A stretch of 64,000 nucleotides of DNA from Salinilacustrithrix sp034522155 (lineage in GTDB: Bacteria; Actinomycetota; Acidimicrobiia; Acidimicrobiales; Salinilacustritrichaceae). The stretch covers positions 434,001 through 498,000 of the forward strand of contig JAXHLP010000006.1 of NCBI GenBank assembly GCA_034522155.1, given 5' to 3'. A program made the translations under genes and the position numbers. Within the stretch, counting starts at the first letter, position 1. Every line of letters begins with the position of its first letter. Positions 26,514 to 34,898 of the stretch are shown piece by piece. The notes beneath the pieces were generated by a model. It did not search any database and was not told where the DNA came from. It saw only the letters and a list, made by a program, of their open reading frames with translations.

Positions 26514-27590
26514 GTGGACCAGTACCAGATCCAAGTCTCCAGTCGGGATGTCGACGAGCTGCGGGCCAGGTTCGACGAATGGATCGCGCGACGCCACCCG
26601 GGCGCGCGCATCGAGTCGTTCGAGCGGCCCGACGGCAACGGCCTGTCGAGCGAGACGCTGCTGTTCGACGCCAGCTGGGACGGCGAACTCCATCCGCTCG
26701 TGGCCCGGGTCGCGCCGTCGGCCAGCGATGTGCCGGTGTTCGAGACCTACGACCTCGGCATGCAGTACCGGGTCATGCAGCTCGTGGCCGAGCGCTCCGA
26801 CACGCCCGTTCCCGAGTGCTTGTGGGAGGAGGACGACGAATCGGTCATCGGCGCACCGTTCTTCGTGATGCGCCGCGTCGACGGCCGGGTGCCCCGCGAC
26901 AACCTGCCGTACACGTTCGAGGGGTGGTTGCTCGAGGCGACCGATGCCGAGCGGCTGGCCATGCAGGACGACACGGTGTGGGCCGTCGCCGGCATCCACG
27001 GTGTCGATCTCGCCGACGTCGACACCCGATTCCTCGGCCACGACCCCGACGGGCCGCCGGCGCTTTGCCAGCATCTCGACGACCAGCGCCGCTACTACGA
27101 CTGGATTCGCGGCGATGAGAAGATCCCGGTGATCGAGGACACGTTCGCCTGGCTCGAAGCCAACTGGCCGGCCGACGACGGCGGCCAGCCCGTGTTGTCC
27201 TGGGGCGATTCACGCATCGGCAACGTGATCTACGACGGTTTCCGGCCCGCAGCGTTCCTCGACTGGGAGATGGCTGGCGTCGCGCCCCGGGGCGTCGACC
27301 TCGGCTGGCTGTCGTACATGCACATCTTCTTCCAGGACGTGGCCGAGCAGCTCGGTCTCGACGGCCTGCCGGGCTTCCTCGACATGGACGACGTGGCGAC
27401 CGCCTACGAGTCCCGCACCGGGATCGACATCGGCGATCGCCACTTCTGGCTCGTCTACGCCGCCCTCCGGTACGGCCTCGTCATGGTCCGCATCGAGCAA
27501 CGCCAGATCGCTTTCGGGGAGATCGAGCCCACCGGCGACCCCGAGACCGGCGTGATGCACCGCGACTGGCTCCGGGGTGCCATCAGCTGA
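26514..27590 (+). CDS. Phosphotransferase (APH/ACAD10-like kinase family)
   Basis: A 358-residue protein of the aminoglycoside-phosphotransferase-like kinase fold. The Brenner motif is LSWGDSRIGNVIYDG, with the usual His replaced by Trp-Gly-Asp (the catalytic Asp is kept), and the Mg-binding DFG-like motif is FLDWEMAG. The group includes ACAD10/11-type kinases that phosphorylate hydroxyacyl-CoA, a fitting role in a genome rich in acyl-CoA genes, but the substrate is not shown. The GTG at 26514 has AGGA 8 nt upstream; it follows ino1 by 22 nt. Confidence 0.82.
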   Translation: MDQYQIQVSSRDVDELRARFDEWIARRHPGARIESFERPDGNGLSSETLLFDASWDGELHPLVARVAPSASDVPVFETYDLGMQYRVMQLVAERSDTPVPECLWEEDDESVIGAPFFVMRRVDGRVPRDNLPYTFEGWLLEATDAERLAMQDDTVWAVAGIHGVDLADVDTRFLGHDPDGPPALCQHLDDQRRYYDWIRGDEKIPVIEDTFAWLEANWPADDGGQPVLSWGDSRIGNVIYDGFRPAAFLDWEMAGVAPRGVDLGWLSYMHIFFQDVAEQLGLDGLPGFLDMDDVATAYESRTGIDIGDRHFWLVYAALRYGLVMVRIEQRQIAFGEIEPTGDPETGVMHRDWLRGAIS

Positions 27591-27612
27591 TCGGCGTGCG
27601 AGGCTGGCAGCC

Positions 27613-28161
27613 GTGACCGAAGAAGACCCCCAACCCGATCTCATCCCCCAGACCCTCGTCGGCATCTCGTTCCCCGATCTGTTCCGGGCCCAGGAGTTCC
27701 TCACCGCGCTCCAGCGGCTCGCGTCGAACAAGCAGCTGGTGCTGGAGGACGCCGTGGTCGTGCACAAGAACGACGACGGCAAGACGGTGGTCCGTGAGAC
27801 CATCGACCCCCAGCCGGGTCGGTCGGCACTGTCGGGCGGGATGTGGACGGGACTGTTCGGGCTGATCCTCGGTGGGCCGGTGGGTTGGTTCGCCGGTACG
27901 GCCATCGGCGCGGGCGCCGGCGCGCTCACCGCCAAGGTGGTCGACATCGGCATCTCCGACGAGTGGGTCGGGTGGTTCCGAGACGCGGTGCGGCCCGGCA
28001 CGGCCACCGTCGCGGTGCTGGCCAGCGAGATCGTGGAGGACTCGCTGGTGACCGAGGTGCATCGCTTCGCCGGCGCCCAGCTCGTCTACGCCAACTTCGA
28101 CGACGACATGATGCAGCGGCTCAAGGACGCGCTCCAGCTCGACCACCACCTGCGCTCCTGA
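27613..28161 (+). CDS. DUF1269-like membrane protein
   Basis: A 182-residue protein with a soluble N-terminal half (FPDLFRAQEFLTALQRLASN) and a Gly-rich hydrophobic segment at about residues 75-118 (GMWTGLFGLILGGPVGWFAG then AIGAGAGALTAKVVD), followed by ISDEWVGWFRDAVRPGTATVAVL. This layout matches the DUF1269 family, whose role is unknown. It begins with GTG 22 nt after the kinase-like gene and precedes a PPOX gene on the same strand. Confidence 0.78.
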   Translation: MTEEDPQPDLIPQTLVGISFPDLFRAQEFLTALQRLASNKQLVLEDAVVVHKNDDGKTVVRETIDPQPGRSALSGGMWTGLFGLILGGPVGWFAGTAIGAGAGALTAKVVDIGISDEWVGWFRDAVRPGTATVAVLASEIVEDSLVTEVHRFAGAQLVYANFDDDMMQRLKDALQLDHHLRS

Positions 28162-28184
28162 CCGGATCGTGGGAGGCTCGTGGC

Positions 28185-28613
28185 ATGGGTCTGGCCATGA
28201 GCATCGAAGAACGGGAGCAGTTTCTCGCCGATGTGCACGTCGGCGTCATCGCGATCGAACGATCCGACGGTCCACCGCTGGCCGTACCCATCTGGTACGA
28301 CTACCGGCCCGGTGGCGACCTCTGGATCCTCACCACGGCCGAGTCGGTCAAGGGCCGTCTGCTCCAGGCGGCCCAGCGCTTCACGCTGGTCGCCCAGGAC
28401 GAGACACCGCCCTTCTACAAGTACGTGAGCGTGGAGGGTCCGGTCGTCTCGGTGAAGGCGGCCGACGTGGAGACCGACAGCCGCCCGATGGCGCACCGCT
28501 ACTTCGGGCCGGACATGGGAGACACCTACGTCGAGTCCAGCGAGGACCAGGCGCTTCGATTCAGCATGCGGCCCGAGCGGTGGTGGTCGGTCGACTACTC
28601 GAAGCTCACCTGA
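28185..28613 (+). CDS. Pyridoxamine 5'-phosphate oxidase-like flavin/F420-binding protein
   Basis: A 142-residue split-barrel protein of the PPOX class. Landmarks are MSIEEREQFLADVHVGVIAI, PPLAVPIWYDYRPGGDLWIL, and the PERWWSVDYSKL ending. Actinobacterial members bind FMN, F420 or heme and reduce various small molecules; this one is too short for true PdxH and lacks its C-terminal arginine-rich end. GGGAGG lies 9 nt before the ATG at 28185; a second ATG five codons later is possible. It ends just before the convergent enoyl-CoA hydratase gene. Confidence 0.83.
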   Translation: MGLAMSIEEREQFLADVHVGVIAIERSDGPPLAVPIWYDYRPGGDLWILTTAESVKGRLLQAAQRFTLVAQDETPPFYKYVSVEGPVVSVKAADVETDSRPMAHRYFGPDMGDTYVESSEDQALRFSMRPERWWSVDYSKLT

Positions 28614-28625
28614 GCCGCGGGGTGC

Positions 28626-29402
28626 TCACGCTCGGAACTGGGCGAAGTCGGGGTCGCGCTTCTCCATGAACGCCGTCACGGCCTCGAGGTTCTCGGGCGA
28701 CATGGCCAGCTCGGTCATGCCCGTCATCTCCCGCTGGACCGCGGCCCAGAGCCCATCACGCTGCGGGTCGAGCATCGTCGCCTTGGTGGCCTGCAGCGCC
28801 GAGACCGGCCACTGGGCGAGCTCGCGCGCTCGGCTCAGGGTGGCGTCGAGCAACGCGTCGCTGGCGTGGGCCGCTGTCGCCAGCCCGTGCTCCACGGCGG
28901 CAGCCGCGTCGATCCACTCGGCGGCGAGCAGCAGCTCGCCGGCCCGACGCCGGCCGACGACACGCTCGAGCAGGACGCTGGCGGCGCCCTCGGGCACGAG
29001 ACCGAGCGACACGAATGGGAAGCGCATGCGCAGCGCATCGCCCACGTGGACCACGTCGGCGTGGAGCGGGAGCGTGGCGCCGATGCCGATGGCCGCGCCG
29101 TCGACGGCGGCCAGGAGCGGCTTGTCGAACGCGAGGAGGCTGTGCATGAACGCCTCGTAGTCGGTCGAGAACCCGTCCGTTCGTTCCTTCTGTTCGCCGA
29201 ACGCCGACAGATCGACACCGGCGGAGAAGTCGCCACTCGCGCCGGTGATGACCACGGCAGCGACGCGGTGGTCGGCGCGCGCACCGTCCAGGGCGGCGGC
29301 GGCCGCATCCCACTGGTCGCCGTCGAATGCGTTCTTGCGTTCTGGGCGATCGAGGGTCACCAGCGCGACGCCGTGGTCGTCGATGGTCGTGTGCACGGTC
29401 AT
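28626..29402 (-). CDS. Enoyl-CoA hydratase/isomerase family protein
   Basis: A 258-residue crotonase-fold protein. The oxyanion hole comes from FSAGVDLSAFG (near 59-69) and AVDGAAIGIGATLPLHAD (near 100-117); FVSLGLVPEGAASVLLER holds the Glu at the usual acid position. The ending FMEKRDPDFAQF is standard. It overlaps the upstream acyl-CoA synthetase stop by 4 bp and is the last gene of a three-gene operon with that synthetase and a membrane protein, suggesting activation followed by hydration or isomerisation of one acid. Confidence 0.9.
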   Translation of the reverse strand: MTVHTTIDDHGVALVTLDRPERKNAFDGDQWDAAAAALDGARADHRVAAVVITGASGDFSAGVDLSAFGEQKERTDGFSTDYEAFMHSLLAFDKPLLAAVDGAAIGIGATLPLHADVVHVGDALRMRFPFVSLGLVPEGAASVLLERVVGRRRAGELLLAAEWIDAAAAVEHGLATAAHASDALLDATLSRARELAQWPVSALQATKATMLDPQRDGLWAAVQREMTGMTELAMSPENLEAVTAFMEKRDPDFAQFRA

Positions 29403-30847
29403 GGGTGCTCCAGGAGCTCGGGGCTCGACGCGGCTCGCAGCGCCTGCCGGTCGATCTTCTGCATGGGCGTGAGGGGAAGTTCCTCGAGGAGTCGGAGGGC
29501 TTCGGGGAACTTGTAGGTGGCGATCCGGTCCCGCAGGTGGGCGCGTACGTCGTCGAGCGTCGGGGGATCGGCGTCATCGGTGGGCACGACGTGGGCGATG
29601 CCCCGTTCGCCCAGCACCTCGTCGTCGACCGGGACGACCGCCACGTCGGCGATGGAAGGAAGATCGGCGAGCGCGTTCTCGACCTCGAGCGGGTACACGT
29701 TGTAGCCGCCGCGGATGTACATCTCCTTGTTTCGTCCGGCGAGCCGGAGCAGGCCCCGATCATCGACGTAGCCGAGATCCCCGGAGTGCAGCCAGCCGTT
29801 GCGAAGCGTTTCGGCCGTGGCCTGCGGATCGTTCCAGTAGCGGTCCATGACCGCATCGGAGCGAAGGCAGATCTCGCCGATCTCGCCCGGTGGCAGCTGG
29901 TGGTCGCCGGCGCGGATCGACAGCTCGACTCCGGGACGCGGCCGACCGACGGTGTGCAGGGCCTCCTCGTCGTCGGCGTCGAAGGCCGTGCCTGTGCCGC
30001 AGCCGCCGCACTCGGTGGACGAGTAGCGGTTGGAATACGCGGCGCCGAACACCTCCCGGGCCTCGTGGACCAACGATGGTGACGACGCGCCGCCGCCCAT
30101 GACGATCGTCTGCACCGCAGAGAAGTCGAGCGTTCGCGCTTCCGGGGTCCGCAGCATCAGCGCGATCTGTGGGGCGACGCCGCCGATGCTCGGCATGCGG
30201 TACTGGCTCACCAGTCGGAGCACCTCGCCCGCCCGCCACTTGTCGAGCATGTGCACGGTGGACCCCGTGCGCAGGTACCACGGGAGCTTGGTCATGAAGC
30301 CGACATGGGCGAACTGCGTGGATGCCAGCATGTTCGCGCCGCCACCCCAACGGTTCTGCACGTCGATCTCGGTGATCGCCGCCAGTTGCTTCTCGGTGAA
30401 GACGGCGCCCTTGGGCAGTCCGGTGGTTCCCGACGTGAAGACGATGGCGACGTCGCGCCCCGGATCGGGCGGCGGTGCAGGCGGTGGATCGTGAGCGGCG
30501 CCGGAGCGCTCCAGCGCCCGCACCTCGTCCACGTCGTCCAGCACGATGGCCGCGGCGGCGAGGCGGGCCAGTGCCGCCTGCTCGGCCGTGGCCAGCTTGG
30601 GGTTGACGCCGGCGGTGATCGCGCCCAGGCGGGCGGCGCCGAGGTAGGCCAGCACGTAGTGGATGTCCGAGGGCAGCCGGAGGGCGATGACGTGGCCCTC
30701 CGAGATCCCGCGCGCTGCCAGACCTGCGGCGACGTCCTCGACACGCCGGGCGAGCTCGGCGTAGGTCGTCTCGGCGCCGTCGGCACCGACGAAGGCGACG
30801 CGGTCGCCGAACCGTCGACCGGCCTCGGTCACCACCCCCGGGAGCAT
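29399..30847 (-). CDS. Acyl-CoA synthetase (AMP-binding, class I adenylate-forming)
   Basis: Activates a carboxylic acid with ATP and CoA. The 482 residues contain the P-loop IVFTSGTTGLPKGAVF, the A5-type segment YSSTECGGCGTG, the HSGDLGYVDDRGLLRLAGRNKEMYIRGGYNVYP core of motifs A7-A8, and the C-terminal lysine in PLTPMQKIDRQAL. It is somewhat shorter than the average FadD. Its ATG shares one base with the stop of the membrane-protein gene (TGATG) and its stop overlaps the hydratase start by 4 bp. The acid activated is unknown. Confidence 0.92.
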   Translation of the reverse strand: MLPGVVTEAGRRFGDRVAFVGADGAETTYAELARRVEDVAAGLAARGISEGHVIALRLPSDIHYVLAYLGAARLGAITAGVNPKLATAEQAALARLAAAAIVLDDVDEVRALERSGAAHDPPPAPPPDPGRDVAIVFTSGTTGLPKGAVFTEKQLAAITEIDVQNRWGGGANMLASTQFAHVGFMTKLPWYLRTGSTVHMLDKWRAGEVLRLVSQYRMPSIGGVAPQIALMLRTPEARTLDFSAVQTIVMGGGASSPSLVHEAREVFGAAYSNRYSSTECGGCGTGTAFDADDEEALHTVGRPRPGVELSIRAGDHQLPPGEIGEICLRSDAVMDRYWNDPQATAETLRNGWLHSGDLGYVDDRGLLRLAGRNKEMYIRGGYNVYPLEVENALADLPSIADVAVVPVDDEVLGERGIAHVVPTDDADPPTLDDVRAHLRDRIATYKFPEALRLLEELPLTPMQKIDRQALRAASSPELLEHP

Positions 30848-31692
30848 CAGCGGTCAGCCTCGTCGTCCTCGGCTCGTTCTCCGGCGTGCAGGTGGTGCTC
30901 GTCGGGATCGTGCTCGTCGCCCGTGTCCTCGAAGTCCCGATCCTGCTCGTGGGTCTCCAGGTAGTGCTCGGTGAAGTCGATCTGGGAGCTGACCCAGTCC
31001 ATCTCGCCGGCCACGTCGTGCTCGCGCACGTCGATCCGGTCGATGGTCTCCCGTCTCCCGTACAGCACGGCCATGTCGCCCTCGTGGAAGCGTGCGTGGC
31101 CCCGCGGCGTCCCGATGTAGCGGTTGTCTGCTCGCTCGATGCCGAGGACGAGGACACCCTCGTTGGCGAGTTGGAGGCTCTCGATGGTGTGGTCGCAGAG
31201 CCAGTCACCGGCCTCGACGCTGATCTCGCCGATGATCCACTCGTCGGCGAGATGGAGCAGGCCGGCGTAGTCGCGGACGTCGAGCTGGGTGAATCGTCGC
31301 AAGGACCGTTCGATGATCCGTGAGAGCAGCCGGTCGACGGTGGCGCTGTGTGACAAACGGATCAGGACGGTCAGGAACGCGACGATCACGATGATCTGGC
31401 CTGCGGAGCGGAGGCCTGACGTCCCGGCGAAGGACAGCAGCAGCGACACGATGCCGGTGACGATGCCGGCGTTGCCGAGCAGCATCAGCGTCATGATGAT
31501 CCTCCGCCGGACGGGGTGGTTCACCACCGCCTCCGTCTCCGAGGATGTGAAGCCGGTTCCAGAGAACGCCGACCGGGCCTGGAAACGGGCCGACTGGATC
31601 GACAGCCCCGTGAGGCTGAGCATCACCGCAGCGACGCGGGTGATCACCAGGGACGCCAGCACGATGACGAACAGCGAGATCAGGGCGATCAT
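30847..31692 (-). CDS. Membrane protein with TrkA-C (RCK_C) domain
   Basis: A 281-residue protein. Residues 1-115 hold about three to four membrane helices with the intervening loop SARFQARSAFSGTGFTSSETE, reminiscent of potassium-transporter pore regions. Residues ~150-215 form a TrkA-C ligand-binding domain (WIIGEISVEAGDWLCDHTIE, GVLVLGIERADNRYIGTPRG). The last ~40 residues are very acidic and His/Asp-rich. TrkA-C domains sense small ligands in K+ or anion transporters, so a regulated ion channel or transporter is likely. The ATG at 31692 is 8 nt after -10 TAGTGT; an in-frame GTG at 31704 lies inside that box. Confidence 0.72.
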   Translation of the reverse strand: MIALISLFVIVLASLVITRVAAVMLSLTGLSIQSARFQARSAFSGTGFTSSETEAVVNHPVRRRIIMTLMLLGNAGIVTGIVSLLLSFAGTSGLRSAGQIIVIVAFLTVLIRLSHSATVDRLLSRIIERSLRRFTQLDVRDYAGLLHLADEWIIGEISVEAGDWLCDHTIESLQLANEGVLVLGIERADNRYIGTPRGHARFHEGDMAVLYGRRETIDRIDVREHDVAGEMDWVSSQIDFTEHYLETHEQDRDFEDTGDEHDPDEHHLHAGERAEDDEADR

Positions 31693-31752
31693 GGCGACCG
31701 ACACTACGACCCAGCAGCACCGACGCTCCCGGCCCGCGGCCGGGCACGTGTC

Positions 31753-32967
31753 TCAGGACTCGTGCACCGGAAGATCGAGGTGGAGCATGTCGATGGCGTT
31801 GCCCCGCACGATCTTGTCGACCTGGGCCTGGGGGAGGTGCCCCATGAGCTCCTCGGCCACCTTCTTGGTGTGGGGCCAGGTCGAGTCGGTGTGGGGGTAG
31901 TCGGTCTCGAAGGTGACGTTGTCCTCGCCGATGATGTCGAGGCAGTCGAGCCCGTGGCGGTCGCGGAAGAAGCAGCCGTAGATCTGGCGGTGCCAGTAGG
32001 TGGACGGCGGCTCGGGGATCTTGTCGGCCACACCGCCCCAGGCCCGGTGCTCCTCCCAGACGTCGTCGACACGCTCGAGGATGTAGGGCAGCCAACCGAT
32101 CTGGCCCTCGGAGTAGGCGAGCTTGAGATCGGGATGGTCGACCAGGACACCGGAGAAGAGCCAGTCGCACAGCGACACCATCGCGTTGTTGAAGCTCAGG
32201 GAGATGGCGACGGCCGGCGGCGCGTCGGCGCTGCTCTGGGGCATCTGCGACGACGAGCCGATGTGCATGTTGATCGTCATCTCGGTCTCCTCGCACGCCG
32301 CGAAGAACGGCTCCCACTCGCCGGAGTGGATCGAGGGCAGCCCGAGCTTGGCCGGGATCTCCGAGAAGCACACGGCGTGGACACCACGCTCGGCGTTGCG
32401 ACGAACCTCGGCGGCCGCGAGCTGCGGATCCCAGAGCGGGATGATGATGAGCGGGATGAGCCGTCCGCCGGAGTCGCCGCACCACTCCTCGACCATCCAG
32501 TCGTTGTAGGCCTGGACGCACGCCAGCCCGAGGTCCTTGTCCTGGCCCTCGCTGAAGGTCTGGCCACAGAAGCGGGGGAAGGTGGGGAAGCACAGGGACG
32601 CCTCGACGTGGTTGACGTCCATGTCCTCCAGGCGAGCTTTGGGGTCATAGCAGCCATCGCGCATCTCGTCGTAGGTGATGGGCGAGGCGGTCATCTCGTC
32701 GCGGCTGAAGCCGACCGAGGCGATGTGGCGGCGGTGGGGGATGACGATGTCCTCGTAGACCCACACGTCGCACGGGTCGCCCTCCTCGCTCCAGTCGAGT
32801 TCGTAGGTCTGGCCGCCGATGTAGCGCATGCCGGCCAGGCCACGGCGCTCGATGCGGGGGCCCCGGTCCTTGAACTCGGCTGGCAGCCACTCCTGCCAGA
32901 CGTGCGGAGGCTCGACGACGTGGTCGTCGACGCTGATGATTCGGGGGATCTCGGACTGTTTCACCAC
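31753..32967 (-). CDS. Amidohydrolase-family (amidohydrolase 2) enzyme, paralog A
   Basis: A 404-residue metal-dependent hydrolase or decarboxylase related to ACMSD-type amidohydrolases. It opens with IISVDDHVVEPPHVW (metal-binding Asp/His), has NMHIGSSS near residue 250 and FETDYPHTDSTWPHT near 353 supplying the later His and Asp ligands. It is closely similar along its whole length to the protein at 36885, sharing for example DEMRDGCYDPKAR. Two adjacent GTG codons (32967, 32964) serve as starts, after AGGAG. The divergent gap to the TetR gene holds two CTGAC-N5-GTCAG operators and a -10 TATGAT (33025-33020). The substrate is unknown. Confidence 0.88.
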   Translation of the reverse strand: MVKQSEIPRIISVDDHVVEPPHVWQEWLPAEFKDRGPRIERRGLAGMRYIGGQTYELDWSEEGDPCDVWVYEDIVIPHRRHIASVGFSRDEMTASPITYDEMRDGCYDPKARLEDMDVNHVEASLCFPTFPRFCGQTFSEGQDKDLGLACVQAYNDWMVEEWCGDSGGRLIPLIIIPLWDPQLAAAEVRRNAERGVHAVCFSEIPAKLGLPSIHSGEWEPFFAACEETEMTINMHIGSSSQMPQSSADAPPAVAISLSFNNAMVSLCDWLFSGVLVDHPDLKLAYSEGQIGWLPYILERVDDVWEEHRAWGGVADKIPEPPSTYWHRQIYGCFFRDRHGLDCLDIIGEDNVTFETDYPHTDSTWPHTKKVAEELMGHLPQAQVDKIVRGNAIDMLHLDLPVHES

Positions 32968-33002
32968 GTCACTCCTCGCCGGGGCGGCGCTCGTCCTCAG
33001 AA

Positions 33003-33041
33003 ATCTGACGGTGTGTCAGATCATACCTGACGTGTCGTCAG
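33003..33041. promoter_or_regulatory. Two tandem CTGAC-N5-GTCAG operators between amidohydrolase A and TetR
   Basis: Site 1 at 33003-33021 is ATCTGAC-GGTGT-GTCAGAT (7-bp arms); site 2 at 33027-33041 is CTGAC-GTGTC-GTCAG (5-bp arms). Their centres are 22 bp apart, two helical turns. They cover the TATGAT -10 of the minus-strand gene and the region upstream of TAGCCT, the -10 of the TetR gene. The same palindrome recurs at five other promoters up to 57.2 kb. Confidence 0.8.
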
Positions 33042-33056
33042 TTAGCCTCAGCGCGC

Positions 33057-33737
33057 ATGAGCGAGGCCGACGAGCGCCCGATCGAGGGCGAGGACGAGCT
33101 GCGCGCCGCCGATGGGCGCATGCCCGGGCGTCGTGGTCTCGCCACGAGACAGAAGCTCCTGGAGCACACGCTGTCGATGCTCGAGGCGTCGTCGTACCGC
33201 GAGCTCAAGGTCATCGACATCGCCCGCGAGGCCGGGACGTCGCCCGCGACCTTCTACCAGTACTTCCCCGATGTCGAATCGGCGATCCTCGTGCTCGCCC
33301 AGGACGCGGCCCACGACGGCGCCGTCCTCACCGAGATCGCCACCGCCGGTCCGTGGAAGGGGCCGGGCGGCTACGACACGGCCGGGCGCCTCGTCGACGC
33401 GTTCTTCGAGTTCTGGGACTCGCACCAGTCGGTGATGCGGGTCGTCGACCTCGCCACCGCCCAGGGCGACGACCGGTTCCGCCAGATCCGGGTCCGGCTC
33501 CTCAACGACATCGCGTCCTCGCTGGCCCAGGTGGTTCGTCACTTCGTGTCCACGAAGCAGCTCCCCGACGGGCTCGATCCGATGGCGCAGGCCGGCGTCG
33601 TCGTGTCGATGCTGGCGCACGTCTCCGACCACCAGATGGGGTTCGAGTTCTGGGGCATCAAGACCAAGAACCTGCGGGTGTCGATGGCACGCCAGGTGTA
33701 CTGGACGATCACCGGCCAGAAGCCGCCGGCGCCATGA
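33057..33737 (+). CDS. TetR-family regulator, likely controller of the local catabolic regulon
   Basis: A 226-residue TetR repressor. The helix-turn-helix is in VIDIAREAGTSPATFYQYFPD (split here as VIDIAREAGTSPATF and YQYFPD), residues ~50-73, preceded by a 25-residue acidic/basic tail. The C-terminal effector domain includes FFEFWDSHQSVMRVVDLATA and HVSDHQMGFEFWG. The ATG is 8 nt after -10 TAGCCT (33043-33048), a leaderless start, and two palindromic operators lie directly upstream, as expected for autoregulation. The repeated operator elsewhere in the window makes this the best candidate for a regional repressor; the effector is unknown, perhaps an acyl-CoA pathway intermediate. Confidence 0.88.
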   Translation: MSEADERPIEGEDELRAADGRMPGRRGLATRQKLLEHTLSMLEASSYRELKVIDIAREAGTSPATFYQYFPDVESAILVLAQDAAHDGAVLTEIATAGPWKGPGGYDTAGRLVDAFFEFWDSHQSVMRVVDLATAQGDDRFRQIRVRLLNDIASSLAQVVRHFVSTKQLPDGLDPMAQAGVVVSMLAHVSDHQMGFEFWGIKTKNLRVSMARQVYWTITGQKPPAP

Positions 33738-33765
33738 CCGGCTGAGTTCGACCGAGGGGAGTGAC

Positions 33766-34548
33766 GTGGGACTGTTGGAAGATCGGGTGGCACTGGTGGC
33801 TGGAATCGGGCCGGGGCTCGGACGCGAGATCGCGCTGGCGTATGCGCGCGAGGGCGCCGATGTCGTCCTGTGCGCGCGCAGGACCGAGCAGTCGGAGGAG
33901 GTGGCCGGGCTGGTCCGGGAAATCGGGCGGCGGGCCGAGGTGTGCTCGGTGGACGTGACCGATCGCGACGCGTGCGACGCTGCGGTCACGACCGCGGTCG
34001 ATCGGCTCGGCGGGCTGCACGTCCTCGTCAACAACGCATTCCACACCGGTGACTTCTCCCGGTTCGAGGACGCCGAGCTCCGACGGTGGTCGCGGACCAT
34101 GGATGTCAACTTCTTCGGCGCGCTGACCATGACGCAGGCAGCGCTCCCGGCGCTGAAGGAAGCCGGCGACGGGCGGGTGGTCATGGTCAACACGATGTCG
34201 TCCACCAACAACATCGAGGTTGCGTATGGGGCCTATGCCGCATCGAAGGGCGCGCTGGCCACCGCCACGAGGACCCTGGCCCTCGAGCTCGGCGAGCACG
34301 GGATCCGGGTGAATGCCCTCCACCCCGGATTCATCATGGGGCCCAACGTCGAGATCTATCTGGACATGCAGGCGAAGGAGCGGGGCATGACCCGTGACGA
34401 GGTCTACGACGAGATCGCCGCCGAGACCGCCCTCGGCTACCTGGCGCCGGCCGCCGAGATCGCCGGCGCCGCGGTCTTCTTCGCCTCCGACCTCGCCCGC
34501 CCCATCACCGGTCAGGCCATCGGCGTCGATGCGGGGCAGTGGATCTGA
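33766..34548 (+). CDS. Short-chain dehydrogenase/reductase
   Basis: A 260-residue classical SDR oxidising or reducing a hydroxyl/keto group. The cofactor motif is AGIGPGLGREIA (residues ~13-24), a variant of TGxxxGIG; NNA is present in VLVNNAFHTG, and the active site is TMSSTNN followed by YAASK. The C-terminal end is AIGVDAGQWI. It begins with GTG 28 nt after the TetR stop, preceded by GAGGGGAG. Its stop overlaps the next ATG (TGATG), so it forms an operon with an EthD protein, a second SDR and a broken tag gene, possibly transcribed with tetR. Confidence 0.9.
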   Translation: MGLLEDRVALVAGIGPGLGREIALAYAREGADVVLCARRTEQSEEVAGLVREIGRRAEVCSVDVTDRDACDAAVTTAVDRLGGLHVLVNNAFHTGDFSRFEDAELRRWSRTMDVNFFGALTMTQAALPALKEAGDGRVVMVNTMSSTNNIEVAYGAYAASKGALATATRTLALELGEHGIRVNALHPGFIMGPNVEIYLDMQAKERGMTRDEVYDEIAAETALGYLAPAAEIAGAAVFFASDLARPITGQAIGVDAGQWI

Positions 34549-34898
34549 TGATCCGGCTCACCGCGCTGCTGCATCGCAACCCCATGCTCAGCCACGAGGA
34601 GTTCCTCGAGCACTGGCACGAGGTCCACGGCCCGTTGATCCGCGACACTCCCGAGCTGGCCCGCCACATCATCCGCTACGAGCAGCACCCGTCCACCGAC
34701 GACCGCGGCGCCGGCAGCGGCTGCGACGGTGTGGCGATGCAGTGGATGGAATCGATCGACGCGCTGTTCGCCTTCATCGCCGAACCGAAGTACGCCGAGG
34801 TGCTGGCGCCCGACGAGCAGCGGCTGCTCGACATGGAACGCGTGCAGGTCATCTTCAGCGAGTACCCGACGGTCGTGATCGACGGCGACGTCTCGTGA
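34548..34898 (+). CDS. EthD-domain protein
   Basis: A 116-residue dimeric alpha/beta-barrel (ferredoxin-like) protein of the EthD type. LTALLHRNPMLSHEEFLEHW and HEVHGPLIRDTPELARHII are the recognisable N-terminal half; YAEVLAPDEQRLLDMERV is the second helix region. EthD was found with a P450 system for fuel ethers and related proteins occur in ring-cleavage and terpenoid clusters, where they may bind or isomerise intermediates. ATG overlaps the SDR stop, and the stop overlaps the next SDR's GTG. Two more EthD-like proteins lie at 36.1-36.8 and 40.3-41.0 kb. Confidence 0.85.
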   Translation: MIRLTALLHRNPMLSHEEFLEHWHEVHGPLIRDTPELARHIIRYEQHPSTDDRGAGSGCDGVAMQWMESIDALFAFIAEPKYAEVLAPDEQRLLDMERVQVIFSEYPTVVIDGDVS